A DNA stretch of 64,000 nucleotides from contig CACNIF010000004.1 in assembly GCA_902620465.1 (NCBI GenBank), forward strand, positions 38,139 to 102,138, written 5' to 3'. Origin of the DNA: an uncultured Pelagibacteraceae bacterium (GTDB lineage Bacteria > Pseudomonadota > Alphaproteobacteria > Pelagibacterales > Pelagibacteraceae). How positions within the stretch are numbered: position 1 is the stretch's first letter; each line of letters begins with the position of its first letter. Both the position numbers and the translations under genes were made by a program. The notes under the pieces are model-generated. The model saw only the letters and a program-made list of their open reading frames with translations. It was not told the DNA's origin and made no database searches. Below are positions 57,205 through 64,000 of the stretch, one piece after another.

Positions 57205-57875
57205 TAGCTATATTTTTTTTCCAAAAACTTTATTAAATTATGAATTATAAAAGTCATAAATAAGTAAATTCCGCCTGCAACTATAAAGACTTCAATTGGT
57301 TTAAAAGTAGTAGAAATTATATATTTTGCTACGCCCGTTAAATCCATCAATGTAACTGTGCTTGCTAACGAGGTACCTTTAAGCATTAGTATTATTTCAT
57401 TCCCATATGCGGGAAGAGATTGTCTAATAGCTATAGGAATTTGAACTTTGTAAAAAATAATCTTATTAGATATACCTAAACTTTTTCCAGCTTCAATAAT
57501 GCCTGGTTTAATTGTTTGAAAAGCAGACCTTAAAATTTCAGAAGTATAAGCACCAGTATTTAACGCAAAAGCTATAATTGCACACCAGTAAGGTTCTTTA
57601 AGTATTAACCACAAAAAAGAAGACCTTAAAGACTCTATCTGGCCTAATCCGAAATATATAATAAATATTTGTACCAACAATGGAGTTCCCCTAAACACAT
57701 ATGAATATCCATAAGCGAATTTATTAATAAAGATATTTTTATTTAATCTTAAAATTGCAAATAATAATCCAATAAATAACCCAACAATTAAAGAAACTGA
57801 TAGAAGTTTCAAAGTTACTACTGCAGCATTTAATAGCTTTGGAAAACTATTGATCATTAACTCAAAATCCATCAA
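57201..57875 (-). CDS. polar amino-acid ABC transporter permease (HisM/OccM type)
   Basis: A 224-residue permease with five helices. The EAA loop GIIEAGKSLGISNKIIFYKVQIPIA near residue 132 couples to the ATPase, and the FRGTPLLVQIFIIYFGLG segment near 61 is typical of HisM/OccM proteins. It overlaps the other permease by 4 bp. No ATPase gene follows; the next sequence is the convergent DUF6165 gene. Confidence 0.9.
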   Translation of the reverse strand: MMDFELMINSFPKLLNAAVVTLKLLSVSLIVGLFIGLLFAILRLNKNIFINKFAYGYSYVFRGTPLLVQIFIIYFGLGQIESLRSSFLWLILKEPYWCAIIAFALNTGAYTSEILRSAFQTIKPGIIEAGKSLGISNKIIFYKVQIPIAIRQSLPAYGNEIILMLKGTSLASTVTLMDLTGVAKYIISTTFKPIEVFIVAGGIYLFMTFIIHNLIKFLEKKYSY

Positions 57876-58564
57876 TACCCTCTACTGTACTTAACTTCTA
57901 ATTTATTTATTAACTTCATGCTTATAAAAGTAAGTAATAAATACAAAACTGCAGCGAATGAATAAAAAAATAGTGGGTCTCTTGTGGACCCAGCAGCAAT
58001 GTAGGATTGTCTCATTATTTCAACTAAACCTGTTACAGATATCAAAGATGTATCTTTTAGGGTAATTTGCCAAACGTTACTTAAATTTGGTATAGCTAAC
58101 CTTAGCATTTGAGGAAGAACAATTTTATAAAACTGTTTAAATTTACTAAATCCTAAAACCTTTGCAGCCTCAAATTGACCTTTATCAATCGATTGAATTG
58201 CCCCTCTAAAAACTTCAGTGGAATAAGCACCAGATATAATACCAATAGCAAATGAGCCTGTTACAAACGCATTAATCTCAATGTATTCGTTGTATCCAAA
58301 CATTGAAGCAACAAACATAATCGCTCCACTCCCACCAAAAAAGAAAAGATAAATAACTAATAATTCAGGGACACCTCTGATAACTGTTGTGTAAATATTA
58401 GCAATTAAATTTAGAAATTTAAATTTAGATAATTTTAAAGGAGTAAAAATTGCGGCGAAACTAAAACCGATTAACATTGCTGTTATTGAAACAGCTATGG
58501 TCATTAAGGTTGCACGAAATAACTCATCACCCCAACCAGTATCTCCAAAAGCTAGAAGTTCCAT
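57872..58564 (-). CDS. polar amino-acid ABC transporter permease (HisQ/OccQ type)
   Basis: A 230-residue permease with five helices, paralogous to its partner. YTTVIRGVPELLVIYLFFFGGSG near residue 56 and the EAAKVLGFSKFKQFYKIVLPQML EAA loop near 130 define it. It pairs with the downstream permease and the binding protein. The intergenic region before it holds an 11-bp perfect hairpin. Confidence 0.9.
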   Translation of the reverse strand: MELLAFGDTGWGDELFRATLMTIAVSITAMLIGFSFAAIFTPLKLSKFKFLNLIANIYTTVIRGVPELLVIYLFFFGGSGAIMFVASMFGYNEYIEINAFVTGSFAIGIISGAYSTEVFRGAIQSIDKGQFEAAKVLGFSKFKQFYKIVLPQMLRLAIPNLSNVWQITLKDTSLISVTGLVEIMRQSYIAAGSTRDPLFFYSFAAVLYLLLTFISMKLINKLEVKYSRGY

Positions 58565-58569
58565 ATAGA

Positions 58570-58596
58570 TTGGCGACTATACATGATAGTCGCCAA
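58570..58596 (-). other. hairpin between binding-protein and permease genes
   Basis: An 11-bp perfect stem (TTGGCGACTAT / ATAGTCGCCAA) with a 5-base loop, GC-richer than its surroundings, between the binding-protein stop (58610) and the HisQ-type start (58564). No T-run follows, so it more likely stabilises the upstream mRNA end than terminates. Confidence 0.6.
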
Positions 58597-58609
58597 ACCT
58601 AAAATTTAA

Positions 58610-59437
58610 TTACATAGAAGCGTCAAAACCGAACCATTTAGTAGCTATTCTACTAATATCTCCGTTCTTCCTTGCTTTATTAATTGCAGCATTAAACTTT
58701 TTTAAAAGTTCAGTGTCATCTTTTCTGATACCTACCCCAACACCATTTCCAAAAGCACCGCCTGAAAAAGTTGGTCCAGTTAAAACAACTGGCTTACCAG
58801 ATTTTTCTGCATAATCACTAAATGCTACGGCTGCAGCTAATGCAGCATCACATCTTCCAGATGCTAAGTCTAAGTTAACTTCATCTTGTGTCTTATAAGT
58901 TCTGACATTTACTTTTCCTACATCACCAGAGTCTAAAAAGTTTTGGTGAATTGTAGCAGTTTGTACACAAACAGTTTTACCTGCTAATGCGGCAGTAAGT
59001 GTTTTAAGATCTTTTTTAGCTGCAGCATTTGGTTTAGTAAGATTTATCCCAGCAGATGTATCTAAACCTTCCAGACTAGATCCTTTCATGACTGCTAAAG
59101 ATGCAACTTCATCTGCATATCCTTGAGAAAAGCTAATAGCTTTTTGTCTTTCTGCAGTAATTGACATACCTGCCATTATTGCATCAAACTTTCTCATGAT
59201 TAAAGCTGGTATCATTCCGTCCCAATCCTGCTCAACTATCACACATTGCTGTCCAATGTATCTACATAGCGTGTAAGCTAATTCAACTTCGAAACCTATT
59301 AACTTACCTGCTTCGTTTTTTGAGTTCCATGGAGGATAGGCACCCTCTGTTCCAATTCTTATTTTATCAGCATTAACGTTTCCTATTACCAATATAGACA
59401 GTAAAACTGAAAAAATAGTCTTTTTAAATATATTCAT
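58610..59437 (-). CDS. polar amino-acid/opine ABC transporter binding protein (OccT/HisJ type)
   Basis: A 275-residue periplasmic protein with a signal peptide (MNIFKKTIFSVLLSILVIGNVNA). GTEGAYPPWN, VEQDWDGMIPALI and MSITAERQKAISFSQGY are LAO/OccT-type motifs. The region of HisJ carrying acidic ligand residues (QDE) reads AAAVAFSDY here, and GPTFSGGAFGNGVGVGIRKDD is like octopine/nopaline binders, so a basic amino acid or opine-like ligand is only tentative. The ATG has an AAAGGAGA ribosome site. It leads the binding protein-permease-permease set. Confidence 0.85.
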   Translation of the reverse strand: MNIFKKTIFSVLLSILVIGNVNADKIRIGTEGAYPPWNSKNEAGKLIGFEVELAYTLCRYIGQQCVIVEQDWDGMIPALIMRKFDAIMAGMSITAERQKAISFSQGYADEVASLAVMKGSSLEGLDTSAGINLTKPNAAAKKDLKTLTAALAGKTVCVQTATIHQNFLDSGDVGKVNVRTYKTQDEVNLDLASGRCDAALAAAVAFSDYAEKSGKPVVLTGPTFSGGAFGNGVGVGIRKDDTELLKKFNAAINKARKNGDISRIATKWFGFDASM

Positions 59438-59498
59438 TATTATCTCCTTTAATAAAAAAAATATTATTTCACAGATTGTGGATATTAAAAAGAAAAAA

Positions 59499-60539
59499 TT
59501 AATGATTTATAGATGAAGAAAAATTCCAAGAACAATCAAAACTAGGTATATAAACTCTAGATAAATTAGTATTTCCAAAATGATGATTAAATACATTCAA
59601 CCAATTTTCAACTTGAAGAGGTTTTTTATCCTGGCTTCCAACTTGTGCAGTAATAACACCTTTAGGCTTGAGAATTCTTACTAAGGATTCCATATTTTTA
59701 GCAGCGAGATTTATACAAAACTGGTCATCATTTAAATCAACAAAAATATGATCATATGTATCTTCGTTCACTGTCTTTATACTTTCAAAGGCATCTCCCC
59801 AAACACATTTTACAGAATTTTTTTCTGTAGCTTTTTTTCCAATATCACCAAGATGTTTATTGCAAACTTCAACAACTTCAGGATCTAATTCATACCAATC
59901 TATAAAGTTAAATTTTTTTGAAATACATTCTCTTGCAACACCCCCATCACCACCGCCAATTATTGCTGCTCTTTCATTTTTTTTATTTAACTTAAGCCCA
60001 GCTCCAACAAAAGTTGAGCTGTATAAATGTTCATCTGATGCCGCTACTTGTATTTCTCCATCAATAAACAAAGATTTTCCGAATTGCTCTAATTCTAAAA
60101 TTTCTATATGTTGACCCACTTTTGATTTAAAATCTTCTAAAACCTCATTCACAACATATGATTTTTGTAAACCAGGTGAGCTATAAATATCATGATACAA
60201 AGATCGGGTATCTCTATTAAATTCTTTTTTTACAATTCTTTTGTGTTCAAATTCTTTTTTAATAATATCAATTGCCACCGATGGGCTTATTTTTCCACAG
60301 GTAAAAAAATCAAAACTAATTATTCCATTTTCTGGAAATGTATGAAAACTAATATGACTCTCAGCCAATAAAGCTAAAATGGTAAAGCCCTGTGGTTCAA
60401 ATTTATATTTTGAAATATTCAAAATAGTTACGTTAGCTGCTTTAGCTATTTTATATATAACTTTCTCATAAACTGAAGGATCGTACTCTTTTGTAGTGCC
60501 TATAATATCTAAAGTAATATGCTCCCCAACTTTAATCAT
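59499..60539 (-). CDS. speDE: fused S-adenosylmethionine decarboxylase/aminopropyltransferase (SpeD-SpeE)
   Basis: Residues 1-~115 are an SpeD decarboxylase: the pro-enzyme splits at Glu60-Ser61 in AESHISFHTFPE, with His66 and Cys81 (FFTCGK) at the same spacing as the T. maritima enzyme (63, 68, 83). From ~130 it is a spermidine synthase-like domain: SLFIDGEIQVAASDEHLYSS, the SAM-type loop IIGGGDGGVARE, YELDPEVVEVC, and the catalytic region IFVDLNDDQFC near residue 270. The fusion makes decarboxylated SAM and uses it for aminopropyl transfer, releasing MTA. It lies 1 bp after the class II aldolase stop, in the MTA-salvage operon. Confidence 0.88.
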   Translation of the reverse strand: MIKVGEHITLDIIGTTKEYDPSVYEKVIYKIAKAANVTILNISKYKFEPQGFTILALLAESHISFHTFPENGIISFDFFTCGKISPSVAIDIIKKEFEHKRIVKKEFNRDTRSLYHDIYSSPGLQKSYVVNEVLEDFKSKVGQHIEILELEQFGKSLFIDGEIQVAASDEHLYSSTFVGAGLKLNKKNERAAIIGGGDGGVARECISKKFNFIDWYELDPEVVEVCNKHLGDIGKKATEKNSVKCVWGDAFESIKTVNEDTYDHIFVDLNDDQFCINLAAKNMESLVRILKPKGVITAQVGSQDKKPLQVENWLNVFNHHFGNTNLSRVYIPSFDCSWNFSSSINH

Positions 60540-60540
60540 C

Positions 60541-61197
60541 TTACCCTTTTTTATAGTTTTTAGCCTTATCTAAAACTTTTTTCATTTCTTCAAATGAAAG
60601 TATCTTAGGTTGTCCTAGTTTTAAAGCAATAGTGTATTGATGACAAATATTTTCTATCTCTTGTGCAAGTTCAAATGCATCCTCTAAATTTTTTCCAAAA
60701 GCAACCTGGCCGTGATTAGACATTAAACAAGCATATCTATTTTCTAAAGCTTTGATAACATTTTTGGATAATTCCTTTGTTCCAAAAGTAGCGTATTCAG
60801 CACATTTAATGTTATCTCCACCAGCTAGAGCGATCATATAATGAAATGGTGGAATAGGTTTTCCATGTGAAGATACAGCTGTTGCGTGTGGAGAATGAGC
60901 ATGAACAATTGCTTTAGCATCTTTTTTATTCACATAAATATCTCTGTGAAATCTCCATTCAGATGATGGTTTGTTGGTTGAATTGTTTTTTTCTTCTTCT
61001 TCATTTAAACCCATAAAAACAATATCCTCAGGTTTAAGTGTTTCATATTTTTTTCCTGATGGAGTAATTAAATATCCTTCTGTGTTATCCTCTATTCCTC
61101 TCAATGATATATTGCCTGATCTAAGAGGTGAAAGATTTGTAGAATTTAATTTTAACGAATATTCTATAATCTGATTTCTTTGCTCTAAATTCTTCAT
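60541..61197 (-). CDS. class II aldolase/adducin-family protein of MTA salvage (Ald2 or MtnB)
   Basis: A 218-residue class II aldolase/adducin protein. GNISLRG near residue 28, Glu in SSEWRFHRDIY, zinc ligands in VHAHSPHA and SNHGQVAFG (near 160) match fuculose-phosphate aldolase-type chemistry. The family includes both MtnB (methylthioribulose-1-P dehydratase) and Ald2 of the DHAP shunt, which cleaves methylthioribulose-1-P to DHAP and methylthioacetaldehyde. No mtnC, mtnD or other later-pathway gene is in the window, so Ald2 is favoured. It overlaps mtnA by 4 bp. Confidence 0.78.
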   Translation of the reverse strand: MKNLEQRNQIIEYSLKLNSTNLSPLRSGNISLRGIEDNTEGYLITPSGKKYETLKPEDIVFMGLNEEEEKNNSTNKPSSEWRFHRDIYVNKKDAKAIVHAHSPHATAVSSHGKPIPPFHYMIALAGGDNIKCAEYATFGTKELSKNVIKALENRYACLMSNHGQVAFGKNLEDAFELAQEIENICHQYTIALKLGQPKILSFEEMKKVLDKAKNYKKG

Positions 61198-62264
61198 TTA
61201 AATAATTCTTTAAGTCCTTTTTCTGAAGCCTCACATACACCTTTTTCGGTAATTAATCCTGTAACATATTTTGCTGGAGTTACATCAAAAGCTAAATTCA
61301 TAGCTTTACTTTTTTTTGGATAAATTTGTATTTTCTTTATCTCTCCTTTTTCATCTAGACCTTCAACATGAGATAATTCATCTGAATTTCTCTCTTCGAT
61401 TGGGATATCTTTATGATCTTTTATGTTCCAGTCAATCGTTGAACTTGGTAGCGCAACATAAAAAGGAATATTATTATCATGAGCTGCTAATGCTTTAAGA
61501 TAAGTTCCAACCTTATTACAAACATCTCCATTGGCTAGAGTTCTATCTGTTCCAACAATACACATGTCAACTTCACCTCTTTGCATTAATATGCCGCCTG
61601 TATTATCTGCAATGATTGTGTTTTTAATTCCTTCTTCATTTAATTCATAAGATGTAAGATTTGCTCCTTGATTTCTTGGTCTAGTTTCATCTGCCCAGAC
61701 ATGAACGGGAATTCCTTTTTTGTGTGCATGATAAATTGGAGAGGTTGCAGTTCCCCAATTTATAGTTGCAAGCCAACCTGCATTACAATGGGTTAATATA
61801 TTAACTGTATCCTTTTTTTTATTATAGATTTCCTCAATAATTCTTAGTCCATTTATTCCTATATTTTCACAAAATTTTACATCCTCTTCACATATATCTT
61901 TTGCTTCCTTCAAGGCTATTTCTAGAATTTTATCGCTATTAACACCTGATAATTTATTCATCATTCTATCAACAGCCCACTTTAAATTTATTGCTGTTGG
62001 TCTTGAACTAATTAAATCTTCAGCTGATTTCTTTAAAAATGATTGGTCATTATTTTCAATTATAGCTAAAACCATTCCATAAGCTGCTGTAGCCCCTATT
62101 AGAGGTGCTCCTCTTACCTCCATTACCTTAATCGCATTTATTGAGTCCTTAATTGTTTTAAGCTCTTTAATAATAAATTGGTGTGGAAGCTTTGTTTGAT
62201 CAATAATTTTTACAACATCATTTTCAAACCAAATAGTACGATATTCTTTTCCCTCTATTTTCAT
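61194..62264 (-). CDS. mtnA: methylthioribose-1-phosphate isomerase
   Basis: Converts methylthioribose-1-P to methylthioribulose-1-P. The 356-residue protein is in the eIF2B-like family: MEVRGAPLIGATAAYG near residue 49, ILTHCNAGWLAT (catalytic Cys) near 157, and VGTDRTLANGDVCNKVGTYL (catalytic Asp) near 238. The operon context (MtnP upstream with 4-bp overlap, class II aldolase downstream) makes MtnA, not ribose-1,5-bisphosphate isomerase, the best call. Confidence 0.93.
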   Translation of the reverse strand: MKIEGKEYRTIWFENDVVKIIDQTKLPHQFIIKELKTIKDSINAIKVMEVRGAPLIGATAAYGMVLAIIENNDQSFLKKSAEDLISSRPTAINLKWAVDRMMNKLSGVNSDKILEIALKEAKDICEEDVKFCENIGINGLRIIEEIYNKKKDTVNILTHCNAGWLATINWGTATSPIYHAHKKGIPVHVWADETRPRNQGANLTSYELNEEGIKNTIIADNTGGILMQRGEVDMCIVGTDRTLANGDVCNKVGTYLKALAAHDNNIPFYVALPSSTIDWNIKDHKDIPIEERNSDELSHVEGLDEKGEIKKIQIYPKKSKAMNLAFDVTPAKYVTGLITEKGVCEASEKGLKELFK

Positions 62265-63133
62265 TGATTTAAAACTCTACCAGCAACAGTTTTAAGTTTT
62301 TCAATTGTTTTTTTTGTTCTTTTTTCAGGTGCTGTAATAATTGCAACATCTAAACAATTATTTGCAGGATCCTTAGGATCAATGTGATTTTCAAAATTTT
62401 CTATTAAATTTTTAATCATGTTTTTTGCTTTAGCAGCATTTCCTAAAAGAACTTTTATTACTTGTTGCACATCAACGTTTTCATGGTCTGGATGCCAACA
62501 ATCATAATCTGTGACCATTGAAACTGAGGCGTATCTAATTTCTGCTTCTCTAGCTAATTTTGCTTCAGGCATATTAGTCATTCCAATTACATCTGCATTC
62601 CAAGATCTATATAAATTTGACTCAGCCAAGGTCGAGAATTGTGGTCCTTCCATCACAATGTATGTTCCATTTCTTTGGTAATCTATTTTTTCTTTTTTAA
62701 CTGCTTCCTCACAAGCATTCATAAGACCATTTGATGTAGGATGTGCCATGGATACATGTGCAACTATTTCATCATCAAAAAAAGTTTTGTTTCTAGCAAA
62801 AGTTCTATCAATAAATTGATCTACTATTACAAACTTTCCTGGAGGCAAATCCTCTTTTAAAGAGCCCACAGCAGAAACTGATACGATATCTGTTACACCT
62901 AGCTGTTTAAGTGCATCAATATTAGCTCTAAAATTAATATTGGAGGGTGAAATGAAATGTCCTTTCCCATGTCTAGGTAAAAAATAAACTTCCTTTTTTT
63001 TATAAATTGTTTTTAAAATCTGATCAGATGGCTTTCCCCATGGAGTGTTCAAATCCATTAATTCTCTTTCAGTAAATTCCTCTACATCGTAGAGACCACT
63101 TCCGCCAATTATAGCCAATTTATTCCTTGTCAT
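62261..63133 (-). CDS. mtnP: S-methyl-5'-thioadenosine phosphorylase
   Basis: Splits methylthioadenosine with phosphate into adenine and methylthioribose-1-P. The 290-residue protein starts IIGGSGLYDVEEF, has FLPRHGKGHFISPSNINFRAN near residue 52, and the IGMTNMPEAKLARE signature near 184 that separates MTA phosphorylase from PNP. It overlaps mtnA by 4 bp. It stands divergent to apt, which recaptures the adenine it releases; 41 bp separate the two starts. Confidence 0.93.
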   Translation of the reverse strand: MTRNKLAIIGGSGLYDVEEFTERELMDLNTPWGKPSDQILKTIYKKKEVYFLPRHGKGHFISPSNINFRANIDALKQLGVTDIVSVSAVGSLKEDLPPGKFVIVDQFIDRTFARNKTFFDDEIVAHVSMAHPTSNGLMNACEEAVKKEKIDYQRNGTYIVMEGPQFSTLAESNLYRSWNADVIGMTNMPEAKLAREAEIRYASVSMVTDYDCWHPDHENVDVQQVIKVLLGNAAKAKNMIKNLIENFENHIDPKDPANNCLDVAIITAPEKRTKKTIEKLKTVAGRVLNQ

Positions 63134-63174
63134 GTCAAAATTTTTAATTATTTATACTTTAATAATTAACTATT

Positions 63175-63702
63175 ATGAATTTAAAAGATCACATAAGGTC
63201 TATAAAAGATTACCCAAAGAAAGGTATTTTATTTAGAGATATAACTACCTTAATTAAAAATGCTGAAGCATTTGAAGAAACAGTTAATCAGATAGTTGAA
63301 AGATCTAAAAATTATAAATTCGATAAAATCGCAGCGGTAGAATCTAGAGGGTTTGTTTTTGCTTCAGCAGTCTCTTATATTTTAAAAAAACCTTTTATTA
63401 TGCTTCGTAAGAAAGATAAATTACCAGCTGATACTCATTCTATAGACTTTGAACTAGAATATGGCACTGCAACTATTGAGGTGCATAAAGATTCTATAAG
63501 TGAAAATGAATCTGTATTAATTATTGATGATCTAATAGCAACTGGTGGTACAGCAGAGGCAGCAGCAAAATTAGTTGAAATTTCTAAAGCCAAGGTATCC
63601 TGTTTTATATTTGTAATTAATCTATTTGATTTAGGTGGATCAGATAATTTGATAAAAAAAGGTTATAAGGTAGAGAACTTAATTGATTTTCCAGGTCATT
63701 AA
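63175..63702 (+). CDS. apt: adenine phosphoribosyltransferase
   Basis: Makes AMP from adenine and PRPP. The 175-residue protein has SIKDYPKKGILFRDITTL at the start, the KIAAVESRGFVFASA region near residue 51, and the PRPP loop LIIDDLIATGGTAEAA near 121. Its position, divergent to mtnP, links it to MTA recycling. It ends 1 bp before the tRNA gene on the other strand. Confidence 0.95.
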   Translation: MNLKDHIRSIKDYPKKGILFRDITTLIKNAEAFEETVNQIVERSKNYKFDKIAAVESRGFVFASAVSYILKKPFIMLRKKDKLPADTHSIDFELEYGTATIEVHKDSISENESVLIIDDLIATGGTAEAAAKLVEISKAKVSCFIFVINLFDLGGSDNLIKKGYKVENLIDFPGH

Positions 63703-63703
63703 T

Positions 63704-63780
63704 TGGTAGCGGGAAGTGGGATCGAACCACTGACCTCAGGCTTATGAGTCCTGCGCTCTAACCAACTGAGCTACCCCGCC
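63704..63780 (-). tRNA. tRNA-Met (anticodon CAT), elongator type
   Basis: A 77-nt cloverleaf on the minus strand with encoded CCA (63704-63706). The acceptor arm starts GGCGGGG, then GTAGCTCAGTTGGTTAGAGC (D-arm), anticodon loop CTCATAA (anticodon 63744-63746), and a TTCGATCCC T-arm. The 5' GGCGGGG with a 1-72 G-U pair and the body match alphaproteobacterial elongator tRNA-Met. tRNA-Ile2 (CAT with lysidine) cannot be fully excluded, and it is not the initiator. Confidence 0.93.
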
Positions 63781-63848
63781 AACTATTAAATATGAGTTAT
63801 AATTAATTTATATTATCTTTCAACTCGCTTTTTAAATATAATTTTTTG

Positions 63849-64000
63849 ATGGTTTATTTAAGTATCTTTTTTGTTTCTTTTTTAGCAGCTACAATAGTTC
63901 CTTTTTCCTCTGAAGTAGGATTAGCAAGTTTATTGTCATTGGGTATTCATAATAATATTCTGTTATTAATATTTGCTAGTTTTGGTAACATTTTAGGTTC
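63849..64000 (+). CDS. YqaA/DedA-like membrane protein, 3' end outside window
   Basis: From the ATG at 63849 the frame is open to the window end (about 50 codons). VSFLAATIVPFSSEVGLASLL followed by a second helix with LIFASFGNILGS is like the start of YqaA/DedA (SNARE-associated) membrane proteins. The rest is missing, so the call is provisional. Confidence 0.6.
   Translation, partial: MVYLSIFFVSFLAATIVPFSSEVGLASLLSLGIHNNILLLIFASFGNILG

Noticed and set aside
1..64000. Mobile elements, CRISPR arrays, prophage or defence genes
   Set aside because: No transposase, integrase, direct-repeat array or defence-like gene seen; the window is core metabolism.

Overview
The window is a stretch of a small, streamlined, AT-rich alphaproteobacterial genome, most likely SAR11 ('Candidatus Pelagibacter' or a close relative). 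The evidence is very low GC, lysine/asparagine/isoleucine-rich proteins, almost no intergenic DNA (many 1-20 bp overlaps, several convergent pairs with overlapping stop codons) and typical gene content: an NAD-dependent formate dehydrogenase, one TRAP and one polar amino-acid ABC transporter, several DMT exporters, a compact purB-purC-purS-purQ-purL run, and a fused SpeD-SpeE. I see no insertion sequence, prophage, CRISPR array or rRNA. One tRNA gene is present. Taxonomy is inferred from style and gene content, not from a marker search.

Layout. 1-7.9 kb (+): the end of an MMPL/RND exporter, cvpA-purF, an HD-domain enzyme, gshA-gshB and a DMT exporter. 8-16.4 kb: an MFS carrier, a charged coiled-coil protein, an amidinotransferase with a second DMT exporter (both minus), an SufU/NifU-like protein, an HPP membrane protein, formate dehydrogenase, msrA, and a damaged locus in which the first half of selO runs directly into the last half of sfsA. 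16.4-22.9 kb (+): map, purB, purC, purS, purQ, purL, bolA, grxD. 22.9-33.8 kb (minus): rpsD, a TrmJ-like methylase, a DUF1989 protein, cimA, cysS, nadE, class II DAHP synthase, an FkbM methyltransferase, glmS, and a GlmU reduced to its acetyltransferase half. 33.9-38.1 kb (+): gph and the 2-methylcitrate set prpD-prpB-prpC. 38.1-42.1 kb (minus): a methyltransferase, a DUF1289 protein, and nrdA-nrdB behind a promoter carrying tandem NrdR-type boxes. 42.2-51.8 kb: phosphomannomutase, a structured-looking leader before a DUF2061 gene, a TauE exporter, dusA, a TRAP transporter, a CoA-transferase, rpoZ with a long acidic tail, and an MFS carrier. 51.8-57.2 kb: small redox and metabolic genes and two glycosyltransferases. 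57.2-63.7 kb: amino-acid ABC permeases and binding protein, then the tight operon mtnP-mtnA-class II aldolase-speDE, with apt divergent to it. The window closes with tRNA-Met(CAT) and the start of a YqaA/DedA-like gene.

How the genes fit together. The clearest pathway module is at 59.5-63.7 kb. SpeDE uses S-adenosylmethionine and releases methylthioadenosine (MTA). MtnP splits MTA to adenine and methylthioribose-1-P. Apt, next door, recaptures the adenine. MtnA plus the class II aldolase/dehydratase process the sugar phosphate, plausibly by the DHAP shunt. De novo purine synthesis is split between cvpA-purF and purBCSQL. Glutathione synthesis (gshAB), the BolA-Grx pair and MsrA supply thiol redox and Fe-S functions. 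PrpDBC handles propionyl-CoA.

Most unusual points: the selO-sfsA deletion scar with a T7 run at the junction; the tandem NrdR boxes with a nearly leaderless nrdA; strong hairpins after the binding-protein gene in both transporter operons (one is a full terminator whose U-tract abuts the next start codon); a GC-rich possible pseudoknot leader at 43.73-43.78 kb; the half-length GlmU; and the MTA/polyamine operon.
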